From an uncultured Christensenellaceae bacterium (GTDB lineage: Bacteria > Bacillota > Clostridia > Christensenellales > UBA3700), in the NCBI GenBank assembly GCA_944381325.1, contig CALWKS010000004.1, forward strand, positions 211,189 to 275,188: DNA of 64,000 bases, in the 5' to 3' direction. Positions 17,502-24,974 of this stretch are shown here, piece after piece. Below the pieces are notes generated by a model. That model saw only the letters and a list, made by a program, of their open reading frames with translations. It did no database searches and was not told the origin of the DNA. Within the stretch, counting starts at the first letter, position 1. Each line of letters opens with the position of its first letter. The position numbers were made by a program, and so were the translations under genes.

Positions 17502-17540
17502 CGCATATTTGTTGCATAAATATGCGGATAAGACTATAAT
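17502..17540 (+). promoter_or_regulatory. Promoter and palindromic operator of the amino-acid ABC operon
   Basis: The promoter is TTGCAT (17512-17517), 17 bp, TATAAT (17535-17540). A perfect 9-bp inverted repeat, CGCATATTT / AAATATGCG (17502-17510 and 17518-17526), brackets the -35 box exactly, as a repressor site would. A further copy of ATTGCATAAATA lies about 75 bases upstream. The rest of the 310-bp intergenic region is AT-rich without other features. Confidence 0.65.
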
Positions 17541-17583
17541 GTATTCACGCACCGAGGGATATCAGTGCATAAGGAGAATTTTT

Positions 17584-18450
17584 ATGAAAAAGAAAATCGT
17601 TTTGTTTACCGTGATGGCAATCGTGGCTGCACTGTCTCTCAGCGTTCTGCTGGCAGGCTGCACCACAGTAGATATGTCCAAGGCAGGTCCTGAAGATATT
17701 AAAGCATACGGCAAGCTCGTAGTAGCTACCTCTGCAGACTTCCCCCCGTTTGAGAACCTCGAAAACGGTGAGATCGTAGGCTGGGATATCGACGTTGCCA
17801 AGGCTCTTGCGGAAAAGCTGGGCGTTGAACTCGAAATTCAGAATATGGAATTCGACGCAGTTCTTTCCGCTGTCGCTTCAGGCAAAGTCCATATGGGTAT
17901 GGCAGGCATTAGCAACACCCCCAAACGTGACGAAAGCGTTGACTTCAGCGTAAACGTCTTCGACAGCTCTCAGATGATCATCGTAAAAGCCGACAACACC
18001 ACTATCAACGGACCTATGGATCTTGCAGGCAAGACCGTTGCCGTTCAGGCAGGCACTATCGGCAACTGGCTGGCTAATATGGATGAAGATTACGCTTACG
18101 AATTCGATGACGATGGCAACGTTCTTCTCGACAAGCCCATTCTCGGCGCACCCGCAAGCGTTACCAAACTCGCCAACGGCATGATGGCTGTTCAGCAGGT
18201 TGCTGACGGCAAGGCTGACGCAGTTATCCTCGACAAGCTTCCCGCTGAAGCTATCGTTGCAAGCATCAACGCAAACGGCGAAAAGGTAAAGATCCTCGAG
18301 ACCAGCGTTTACGACGACGCATACGCATTCGCTATCGGCGAAGGCAACACCGCTTTCAAAGAGTGGATCGACAAAGCTTATCAGGAACTTATCGATGACG
18401 GCACTATCGCTGAACTCAACCAGAAGTGGTTCGGCAGTTCTGAAGAATAA
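17584..18450 (+). CDS. Amino-acid ABC transporter substrate-binding lipoprotein
   Basis: This 288-residue family 3 solute-binding protein has a signal peptide and lipobox LLAGC at 22-26. The mature start is LVVATSADFPPFENLENGEIVGWDIDVAKALAEKLG, followed by FDAVLSAVASGKVHMGMAGISNTPKRDESVDFS, which is typical of binding proteins for polar amino acids such as Arg, His, Gln or cystine. The ligand cannot be fixed from these motifs. AAGGAG precedes the ATG. It is the first gene of an importer operon and is separated from the permease by a stable hairpin. Confidence 0.92.
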   Translation: MKKKIVLFTVMAIVAALSLSVLLAGCTTVDMSKAGPEDIKAYGKLVVATSADFPPFENLENGEIVGWDIDVAKALAEKLGVELEIQNMEFDAVLSAVASGKVHMGMAGISNTPKRDESVDFSVNVFDSSQMIIVKADNTTINGPMDLAGKTVAVQAGTIGNWLANMDEDYAYEFDDDGNVLLDKPILGAPASVTKLANGMMAVQQVADGKADAVILDKLPAEAIVASINANGEKVKILETSVYDDAYAFAIGEGNTAFKEWIDKAYQELIDDGTIAELNQKWFGSSEE

Positions 18451-18469
18451 TATTAAGGATTAATAAGTG

Positions 18470-18501
18470 CGCCCGTCCCTGCTATTATGCCCGGACGGGC
18501 G
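18470..18501 (+). promoter_or_regulatory. Intercistronic hairpin between binding protein and permease
   Basis: A perfect 9-bp stem (CGCCCGTCC / GGACGGGCG) with a 14-base loop lacks a T-tail. It fits an mRNA-stabilising or partial-termination element that keeps the binding protein in excess over the membrane parts. Confidence 0.6.
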
Positions 18502-18513
18502 TAAAAGGTATTT

Positions 18514-19209
18514 ATGAAACTCGATTTAAGCATAATTTTCAACGCAAAAACATTTTCCATGCTGGCGGAAGCGTACGGCTGGACTTTGTTTATTACATTC
18601 TTTGCGCTGATAATAGGAATTATCCTGGGCACTCTCCTTGCCGTGTTCAGGGTCATACCGCAGACTAACATCGTAGCCAAGGTCCTCAACAAGTTTGCAG
18701 GAGCTTATGTGTCTGTATTCCGCGGCACGCCTCTTATGGTGCAGCTGTTTATCTTCTCTTTCGTCATTTTTGCGAGAGTCGTACTGGTAAACTCGACAAT
18801 AAGCGCGTATCTCATCGCAGTGATAGGATTCGGACTCAACTCAGCCGCTTACGTATCGGAAATAATCCGTGCAGGCATTCTGAGTATCGACAAAGGACAG
18901 ATGGAAGCAGGCAGAGCGCTGGGACTTTCTTACGGCAAGACTATGTGGAACGTCATCCTGCCTCAGGCGGCGAAGAATATTATTCCCCCTCTCGGCAATG
19001 AAGCGATTTCACTGGTAAAAGAAACTTCTGTCGCCCTTATAATAGGCGTAAACGAATTCTTTACCGCAATAAAAATGATTACGGCAAGCACTTACAACGT
19101 GCTTACCCCTTACCTGTTCGCGGCAGTCGTCTACTACGTTACGGTTGCGATAATGTCGTTCGGACTCAGCAAAATAGAAAAGAGGCTCAGAAGAAGCGAT
19201 GCAAGATAA
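18514..19209 (+). CDS. Amino-acid ABC transporter permease
   Basis: The 231 residues match HisM/GlnP-type permeases. Five hydrophobic segments are seen. The conserved early motif is [11 protein letters not shown], and the EAA loop [33 protein letters not shown] contacts the ATPase. Its end overlaps the ATPase start by 11 bases. With a single permease gene the transporter probably uses a homodimer. Confidence 0.93.
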   Translation: MKLDLSIIFNAKTFSMLAEAYGWTLFITFFALIIGIILGTLLAVFRVIPQTNIVAKVLNKFAGAYVSVFRGTPLMVQLFIFSFVIFARVVLVNSTISAYLIAVIGFGLNSAAYVSEIIRAGILSIDKGQMEAGRALGLSYGKTMWNVILPQAAKNIIPPLGNEAISLVKETSVALIIGVNEFFTAIKMITASTYNVLTPYLFAAVVYYVTVAIMSFGLSKIEKRLRRSDAR

Positions 19210-20494
19210 CAATTTGAAAATGAGCGCCGACAACGCAAAACCCGTGATTTCTACCCGCGGACTCGTAAAAAAGTTTTCGGGCAAAACCGTTTTGCGCGGA
19301 ATTGACGCGGATATATATGAAGGCGAAAAAGTAGCTGTAATAGGACCCAGCGGAAGCGGCAAAAGCACTTTCCTGCGTTGTCTCAATCTTCTTGAAATCC
19401 CCACCGCAGGCAAGATAACCTTCGGCGACGAAATCATTTACGAAAGCGACTATTACGCACAGAAAGAAATCCTTGACGAACTCAAGGCAAAGAAGCATGC
19501 TTACGTAAGCGGAACAAGCGACGACAAGGTCAGGCAGTCTCTTCTCGAGATCGGCGCGCTGAAATCAAAGCTCAAAGAGCTCAAAAAAGAACTCAAAGCG
19601 CATAAAACTCATGCAAAACTGCTCAAAGCTACGGCAAAACGCGGAGGCGCAGAAGAAGAAATCAAGAAAACCGCAACTCTTATAAGCGAAACGATGTCTG
19701 AAATCGCATCGGTAAAAGCTGAAATAAGCGTGAAGAAAGCAGACGTAAAAACGCGCAAGGCAGAGGTGAAATCCACTCTTAACGCCGGCGTTACGCAAAG
19801 CATGAGCCAAGAAATCGCCGCGCAGAAGAAAATCACGTCAGAAGCGAAGAAAAAACATAAAAAATTCATCGCGCAGATGGACAAGACGATCGACGCGCAC
19901 CGCAGAATTACAGGAATGGTCTTTCAGCACTTCAACCTTTTCAACAACCTCAGCGTAATGGACAACATCACCCTTGCGCCTATAAAAACGGGCCTCGAAG
20001 AAGTCGAAGCGCGCAAGAAAGCGCTTAAAGCGGCAATAAGAAAAGGCGACGAAAACGCTAAAAAAGAACTTTTAAATCTTCCGCACAGACTCGAGATCGT
20101 GGAAAACGCACGCAAACACGCTTACGAGCTTCTCGGCAAAGTAGGTCTTCAGGACAAGGCAGACGTCTACCCTTCAACCCTGTCCGGCGGACAAAAGCAA
20201 CGTATCGCAATCGTGCGCGCCCTGGCAATGAATCCCGGAATAATGCTCTTTGACGAGCCGACATCCGCTCTCGACCCCGAAATGGTAGGTGAAGTTCTTC
20301 AGGTAATAAAGAAACTCGCTGACGACGGAATGACAATGGTCATCGTTACTCACGAAATGGGCTTTGCAAGAGAGGTCGCAACACGCGTGCTTTTCGTGGA
20401 CGAAGGCGTGATAAAAGAGGACGCTCCCCCCGCAGAGCTGTTCGGCAATCCCAAGAACGAGAGACTTAAAGAATTCTTGTCCAAAGTGCTTTAA
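19199..20494 (+). CDS. Amino-acid ABC transporter ATPase with large coiled-coil insertion
   Basis: The ABC motifs are intact: Walker [10 protein letters not shown] (49-57), Q-loop FQHFNLF (242-248), signature LSGGQKQR (328-335), Walker B IMLFDEP (348-354) and the H-loop THE. The protein has 431 residues where GlnQ-type ATPases have about 245. An insertion of some 150 residues (about 82-233) lies between Walker A and the Q-loop. It is rich in Lys, Glu and Ala, with long heptad-like helices ([20 protein letters not shown]). A second insertion of about 35 residues follows the Q-loop. The frame is continuous and codon use matches the flanks, so it is not an assembly artefact. The insertion would extend from the ATPase into the cytoplasm and may bind a regulator. 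Confidence 0.9.
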   Translation: MQDNNLKMSADNAKPVISTRGLVKKFSGKTVLRGIDADIYEGEKVAVIGPSGSGKSTFLRCLNLLEIPTAGKITFGDEIIYESDYYAQKEILDELKAKKHAYVSGTSDDKVRQSLLEIGALKSKLKELKKELKAHKTHAKLLKATAKRGGAEEEIKKTATLISETMSEIASVKAEISVKKADVKTRKAEVKSTLNAGVTQSMSQEIAAQKKITSEAKKKHKKFIAQMDKTIDAHRRITGMVFQHFNLFNNLSVMDNITLAPIKTGLEEVEARKKALKAAIRKGDENAKKELLNLPHRLEIVENARKHAYELLGKVGLQDKADVYPSTLSGGQKQRIAIVRALAMNPGIMLFDEPTSALDPEMVGEVLQVIKKLADDGMTMVIVTHEMGFAREVATRVLFVDEGVIKEDAPPAELFGNPKNERLKEFLSKVL

Positions 20495-20528
20495 ACGATT
20501 TCTGAATTTTATATTTTTAAATAAAAAA

Positions 20529-20553
20529 AGAGCCGCTTGTTGAGCGGCTCTTT
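20529..20553. terminator. Bidirectional terminator after the amino-acid ABC operon
   Basis: The stem GAGCCGC / GCGGCTC has a 7-base loop, an A-run on the left and T-run on the right. It is shared by the ABC operon and the convergent esterase gene. Confidence 0.85.
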
Positions 20554-20572
20554 TATGTATGCGGTTATCGGT

Positions 20573-21640
20573 TTAATATTGTTTCTCTTCTGCTCTTTTC
20601 TGAGAAAACATCCATTCATTCCAGTCATTCCGACGGTAAAACGCTTTCATCATTTTATGTCCGCCCTTTGCGTAAACATCCAGCGTAATATCACATACGT
20701 CCTTGAGTTTTTTACAAAGCGCGATATCGCTGTCAGCAGAAATAACTTCGTCATCTCTTGCATGCCCTGCCCATATTTTCTCTTTTTTAAACGTTTTTAC
20801 ATCGAATGCATCGGCATCGGCATCAAGAAAATACCCCATAAGCGGAACAGCCGCCGCGTAAAATCCGGGATTGTTGTACAAAGAATACCATGTGCACGCA
20901 CCGCCGTAAGAAATGCCAGTAATATATATTCTGTCAGTATCGATAGGATAAGACTTCGCCAGATCTTCGATAAGCGATCTTATCGACCTTGTATAAACGT
21001 TGATAGTGCTGAGGTTGTCTCCCGTAAAATTGTCGCATTGAGGCAGCAGAACAAAACAATCCTCTTTGAGATTCAACCCTACGGTCTTGAATTCTGCAAG
21101 CTGAATAAAATTGTCGCTTCCCGACGCGCCCGCGCCGTGAAGATAAACAAGCAACGGTTTTTTATCTTTCCCTTTGCATTCTTTGAATCTGAAAGGCAGC
21201 TCGACGCCCTCGCAAGCGTCAAAATAAGAAAACTTTTTATATGAAGGTATCAGAGAACTTTTACGCACAATCGTGTTCTCAGCGTAATTATCTTTTATTT
21301 CCTTTGCTTTGAGCGTGTATTTTTTTATTTCATCATTCTGCTTTAAAACAGCCTTTCTGAAACGGGAATGAGAAATAGTACCGTATTCAGAATAGTTTCC
21401 GTTTATATAGTTTATTATATATAAAATTCCGTTTTCATCGACCGCACTTGCATAAAACCATTTTAAAATTTTATCCCCGGCGGCATACTGAGGATTTTCT
21501 TTATGAAATTGTTTCAGAAGCAGAGCGTAAATGTCTTCTTTGTCTTTATCCTCGTAGGAAGCAAACGACAAATATTCATGCTCTTCATTCAGATAGTTTT
21601 TAAAAAGCTCTTTATCTTTTACAGCAATAAGGTATTTCAT
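20573..21640 (-). CDS. Alpha/beta-hydrolase esterase with uncharacterised N-terminal domain
   Basis: The C-terminal 210 residues are a feruloyl-esterase/LpqC-like alpha/beta hydrolase. YLHGAGASGSDNF forms the oxyanion region, GISYGG carries the serine nucleophile, ARDDEVI gives the acid and GGHKMM the histidine. The first 140 residues (start MKYLIAVKDKELFKNYL) are highly charged and match nothing I recognise; they might bind substrate or be a degenerate domain. No signal peptide is seen, so a cytoplasmic carboxylesterase or deacetylase of sugar esters is plausible. It lies 43 bp downstream of the DUF2779 gene on the same strand and may be cotranscribed. Confidence 0.8.
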   Translation of the reverse strand: MKYLIAVKDKELFKNYLNEEHEYLSFASYEDKDKEDIYALLLKQFHKENPQYAAGDKILKWFYASAVDENGILYIINYINGNYSEYGTISHSRFRKAVLKQNDEIKKYTLKAKEIKDNYAENTIVRKSSLIPSYKKFSYFDACEGVELPFRFKECKGKDKKPLLVYLHGAGASGSDNFIQLAEFKTVGLNLKEDCFVLLPQCDNFTGDNLSTINVYTRSIRSLIEDLAKSYPIDTDRIYITGISYGGACTWYSLYNNPGFYAAAVPLMGYFLDADADAFDVKTFKKEKIWAGHARDDEVISADSDIALCKKLKDVCDITLDVYAKGGHKMMKAFYRRNDWNEWMFSQKRAEEKQY

Positions 21641-21683
21641 GTTCGCCCCATTAAAATGCGTATTACCTACACAGACAGGAAAA

Positions 21684-23174
21684 TTATACTCTTTTTTTAA
21701 TATCCTCGAGTATCGTTATCATAGATAAAGTATCAAGCTTGCAGTATTCCCAGAGCGCCTTCCTTCTCTGTTCTCTTTCCTTTTCAGGCATATACGGCAG
21801 CATAAGGTAAGTCGCCATTGCGTCCGCGCCGTTATGCACCGCGCTGACCTCATAACCGTGCGCTCCTTCAGGATCTACGCATCTGTATATAGTCTTGAGA
21901 GAACGCGATCCGAGAGAATCTCCGAAATAAACCGTGTCTTTCGCAAATACGGCGCCGATATCGCGCACGTTATTTCTAGCCGTTGACAGCTTGGCGCGCA
22001 CATCGGGGAACATCTGGGCAAGCTGTCCGAGCACATTACATTCAAGGAACTTGCCGAAAGCGAGGATACACGCGTTGTCGGGTATCTCTTTTGCCAGCCT
22101 GCGGGCAATGATCTCTCTTGCGTCTTCTCCGTCTTCTGCGATATATCCCGTATGCACCGGCTTATCCCCTTCTTTTTCTATAACGTGAAGAGAATACTGA
22201 AAGGCGACCGTCTCAAGCGGCTTTGTGCCTTTATAGCGCGGAATAAACGACTGCAAAGACTCAAAATCGAGAAAGCACAGCGGATACCAAAGTCCCGAAA
22301 GAAACTTCTGAAGCTCCTTTTTATCCGTAAGCACGGCTTTTTCGTCGTAAAGTTTAATTATGTTGGCAACTTTGGGTTTGAGAAGATTAACGTTCTTCTT
22401 TAAATCCTCTATTGAAACTATTCCGTCAGAAAACAACCTGAATCTTGTAGCCGAATCCACTCCGTGCACCGTGAAAAGAGAGGGCTTATCCAGCCACTTC
22501 CCGAAACAGGCGCTGAAATATTCGCACCCGAACTGTCTTTCGCATTCCGCGCACAGACTGGCGTCGGGCATAGCGTTTTTCTGTACGAAAGACAACAGTT
22601 CTTCACAGTTCTTTACCACCTTGTCGGCATAGCGCGCCACGCGCTTTGTCATATCCATTTTTCTGAGAAGCGCAGATTCTTTTATCTGCTTTCCTCTTAC
22701 GTAGTTGGGGTCTATCACGATAAGACAGATCTTGGATACGTTTAAATTGCACAGCTTTCCAACGTATGCAAGATAAGCAAGTTCTCTTATATAGTTTTCA
22801 GTGGGAGACTTTGCGCACTTCACCATATAAAAATTTACGCCGTCTGCCGAAGGAACTGCGATATCGAAAGCACAGCTGAAATTCTTGCTCAGAATAACGC
22901 CGTCGTAAACGGTCTTTCCTTCAGCAATCGACTTTAGTGCCTTGTCTGAAAGCTCTGTAAGTTTTTTATAATCGTCCGCTTCACTTCCGACAGCCTCTCC
23001 GCCCGGAAAAAGCGAACGCGCAAGCAAAGAAAGCTCTTCGGTTTCCTTCATTCTCTGCTGAACGGTAAGGCTGAATTTTGCCGCAGAAGGATCGAAAGCC
23101 TCGTATCCTGCGCTGCGGCGACACCTTGTGAATTTAACGTATAATCTCTTTGTTATAATGCCCTTTATAGCCAT
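21684..23174 (-). CDS. DUF2779-family nuclease-like protein (Cas4-like N-terminus, RNase H-fold C-terminus)
   Basis: The 496 residues form two parts. The N-terminal half resembles PD-(D/E)XK/Cas4-type nucleases (CAFDIAVPSADGVNFYMVKCAKS, with Asp and Lys in the expected order). It ends in a cysteine cluster C208-x2-C211-x5-C217-x5-C223, like a Cas4/AddB iron-sulfur site. The C-terminal half is the DUF2779 domain with LDFES (D303, E305), FGKFLECNVL and a late YCKLDT, typical of DnaQ-like 3'-5' exonucleases. No CRISPR genes are near. The ATG has no ribosome binding site; TATACT ends six bases before it, so a leaderless transcript is likely. The physiological role is not established. Confidence 0.75.
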   Translation of the reverse strand: MAIKGIITKRLYVKFTRCRRSAGYEAFDPSAAKFSLTVQQRMKETEELSLLARSLFPGGEAVGSEADDYKKLTELSDKALKSIAEGKTVYDGVILSKNFSCAFDIAVPSADGVNFYMVKCAKSPTENYIRELAYLAYVGKLCNLNVSKICLIVIDPNYVRGKQIKESALLRKMDMTKRVARYADKVVKNCEELLSFVQKNAMPDASLCAECERQFGCEYFSACFGKWLDKPSLFTVHGVDSATRFRLFSDGIVSIEDLKKNVNLLKPKVANIIKLYDEKAVLTDKKELQKFLSGLWYPLCFLDFESLQSFIPRYKGTKPLETVAFQYSLHVIEKEGDKPVHTGYIAEDGEDAREIIARRLAKEIPDNACILAFGKFLECNVLGQLAQMFPDVRAKLSTARNNVRDIGAVFAKDTVYFGDSLGSRSLKTIYRCVDPEGAHGYEVSAVHNGADAMATYLMLPYMPEKEREQRRKALWEYCKLDTLSMITILEDIKKRV

Positions 23175-23180
23175 ATTTAC

Positions 23181-23209
23181 AGTATAACATAGCAGAGTGC
23201 TTTTTACAA
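23181..23209 (-). promoter_or_regulatory. Promoter of the DUF2779 gene, directly abutting the start codon
   Basis: On the minus strand TTGTAA (23209-23204), 17 bp and TATACT (23186-23181) are followed after six bases by the ATG. This geometry implies transcription starting at or next to the start codon. Confidence 0.55.
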
Positions 23210-23290
23210 CTTCAATGTGAATTTCCCCTTATTTATGATTTCCTCTTTTCTGCTTTCGATTAATTACACACACATTATTATCATCGGGTA

Positions 23291-23319
23291 TTGACAAAGT
23301 GAAAACCTTACGTTATTAT
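23291..23319 (+). promoter_or_regulatory. Promoter of the DUF898-like gene
   Basis: TTGACA (23291-23296), 17 bp and TATTAT (23314-23319) lie about 31 bases before the ATG. Confidence 0.75.
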
Positions 23320-23350
23320 AATAGTATAAAACTTCAGGAGGGTGAATATT

Positions 23351-23665
23351 ATGGCAAACATAGAAACAAAATCAAAATTCGACGGCGGCGTCCTTGGATA
23401 TATCGGCATTCATCTGCTGGCAGGACTGATAACCGTCTGCACCTTATTTATCTGCTATCCCTGGGCGGCGTGTATGCTCTACAGATGGGAGATAAAGCAT
23501 ACGACTATCGACAACAGAAGACTTGTCTTCGACGGGACGGGTGCTCAGCTCTTCGGCACATATATTAAATGGTTTCTGCTGTGTATAATCACTATAGGAA
23601 TCTATGCGCTGTGGCTTCCCGTAAAGATGACTGCGTGGAAGGTAAAGCATACTCACGTCGATTGA
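23351..23665 (+). CDS. DUF898-like small membrane protein
   Basis: From the ATG at 23351 (AGGAGGTG upstream) the protein has 104 residues. Two hydrophobic segments (about 15-38 and 69-90) flank a conserved-looking loop (RWEIKHTTIDNRRLVFDGTGAQLFGTYIKWFLL). This loop matches the repeat unit of DUF898/YjgN-type membrane proteins and of small proteins annotated as DUF898. The role is unknown. It is a single gene with its own promoter and a strong terminator. Confidence 0.78.
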   Translation: MANIETKSKFDGGVLGYIGIHLLAGLITVCTLFICYPWAACMLYRWEIKHTTIDNRRLVFDGTGAQLFGTYIKWFLLCIITIGIYALWLPVKMTAWKVKHTHVD

Positions 23666-23688
23666 TTTTTTTGTTATTACAATGGAAA

Positions 23689-23732
23689 AACAAACACGGG
23701 TGCGCAAAAATTTGCGCACCCGTGTTTGTTTT
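23689..23732. terminator. Long perfect bidirectional terminator
   Basis: An inverted repeat of about 20 bp (core CAAACACGGGTGCGCAAA) has a very short loop, with A- and T-rich flanks. It separates the DUF898-like gene from the convergent GH43-like gene. Confidence 0.85.
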
Positions 23733-23744
23733 GCAAATTCATTT

Positions 23745-24674
23745 TTACCTTTTGATCTTATCAGTCTCGGGATAAGGAATAAGCACAGGTCTTTCATACT
23801 TCTTCGTAAACGCCGTGCGCGCGTCGGGGCTGTGCAATATCAGATATCTTTCTCCTTCATAGGTCGTGAATATCATTCCGTGCCCGCCGTCCGACGTATA
23901 GATCGCGCCTTCCTGCACCCACTCGCCGTTCACTCTTCCGTCAACAGATCTTGCGGTAAGCTGAACGTATTTTCTGTCAGACGTCCTTGTAGACCACAGA
24001 AGTTTTCTTTCCCCGTTTTCAAAATAACAGAAAGGTCCGTCCGTAACTTTCTGCCTTGTCTTCGCAGGTTTGTAAATATTGTCTGAAGCGCGGAAAAGCA
24101 ATACGTCCGTCTCCTCTTCTGTTCCCGACAGATCCTCTTTGAGCCTTACGGCGCGTATCTCCCCGTCGTTGCATTCTATATATTCCTTGCAATATATGCA
24201 CCAATATCTTCCGTTGTCTTCGGCAAGCGTGCCGTCAGGACATGAAAATTTTTCAGGCGTGAGCCTTACTCCGTTCTTATAATCTCCGTCAGGCTTATCG
24301 CAAGAAAACATATAAGTGCCGCGTTTTTCCCCTTCGGGAGACAATGTGATCAACAACCTGTATTTGCCTTGCGCAAAATGTATTTCAGGCGCCCAGAAAT
24401 CTGCATATTTCTTTTCGAGAGCGCTTTTCTTCAATATCGTAAAAGGACCTCTCCAAAGCTTAAGATCTTCAGACTTGTAAATCACCGTGCCGTAACTGTC
24501 GTTGAAATTGTAATGATATATCGTACCCGCCATTATATATCCGCCGCTGCCGTCTTTAACGATGAAGGGGTCTCTGACCGTAATATCCTGAAAAGTCAAC
24601 CCTTCTCTGAACGGTAAAGGCCACTCAAGTCTTTTGCCGCCGATATACTTCCTGAATTTTTTCAAAAGTCCCAT
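23745..24674 (-). CDS. GH43-like glycoside hydrolase (beta-propeller)
   Basis: The ATG at 24674 (AGAGGA upstream) gives 309 residues; the in-frame extension to 24809 has no ribosome binding site. Five-bladed propeller motifs of GH43 appear in order: VRDPFIV with the base D35, ADFWAPEIHF (92-100), CPDGTLAEDNGRYWCIY with D147, and VTDGPFCYFENG (210-221). Most GH43 enzymes have Glu in EGP at the last site. Here it is TDGP, a variant also common in Clostridial relatives, so activity is likely but not certain. Expected substrates are arabinan- or xylan-derived oligosaccharides. No signal peptide is present. It is divergent from the GH2 operon, which suggests a shared role in glycan use. Confidence 0.8.
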   Translation of the reverse strand: MGLLKKFRKYIGGKRLEWPLPFREGLTFQDITVRDPFIVKDGSGGYIMAGTIYHYNFNDSYGTVIYKSEDLKLWRGPFTILKKSALEKKYADFWAPEIHFAQGKYRLLITLSPEGEKRGTYMFSCDKPDGDYKNGVRLTPEKFSCPDGTLAEDNGRYWCIYCKEYIECNDGEIRAVRLKEDLSGTEEETDVLLFRASDNIYKPAKTRQKVTDGPFCYFENGERKLLWSTRTSDRKYVQLTARSVDGRVNGEWVQEGAIYTSDGGHGMIFTTYEGERYLILHSPDARTAFTKKYERPVLIPYPETDKIKR

Positions 24675-24884
24675 ATAATCCTCTTTTAGAACGTACAGGC
24701 GTTGACGCTGCCCGAAGCGGTACATATATTTTTGCATACACTGACTTACATTGCAAGCACTGACGTATTTTTCGCCAATAAATCCGCTGTCAGAAACCGC
24801 GATTGCCAAAATCCTATAAATATGTCCTATCAGCCGTCGCCCTGACAGTCAGAATATTTATATACATTTTTGCAAATATATCAA

Positions 24885-24942
24885 TTGCGGTCAAACTCTG
24901 CACAAAACGTGTATTGACCGCAAAAGATATTGATTTTATAAT
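24885..24942 (+). promoter_or_regulatory. Promoter and inverted-repeat operator of the GH2 operon
   Basis: TTGACC (24914-24919), 17 bp and TATAAT (24937-24942) form the promoter. A perfect 10-bp inverted repeat, TTGCGGTCAA (24885-24894) and TTGACCGCAA (24914-24923), has its right arm on the -35 box and a 19-bp gap. That is the layout of a repressor or activator site. Confidence 0.7.
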
Positions 24943-24974
24943 TAAATCAAAGAATGCCTGCAAGGAGGTACGTT

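Noticed and set aside
23745..24674. Calling the GH43-like protein inactive because TDGP replaces EGP
   Set aside because: The TDGP variant is common in Clostridial relatives of the family and the other catalytic aspartates are present, so inactivity is not supported.
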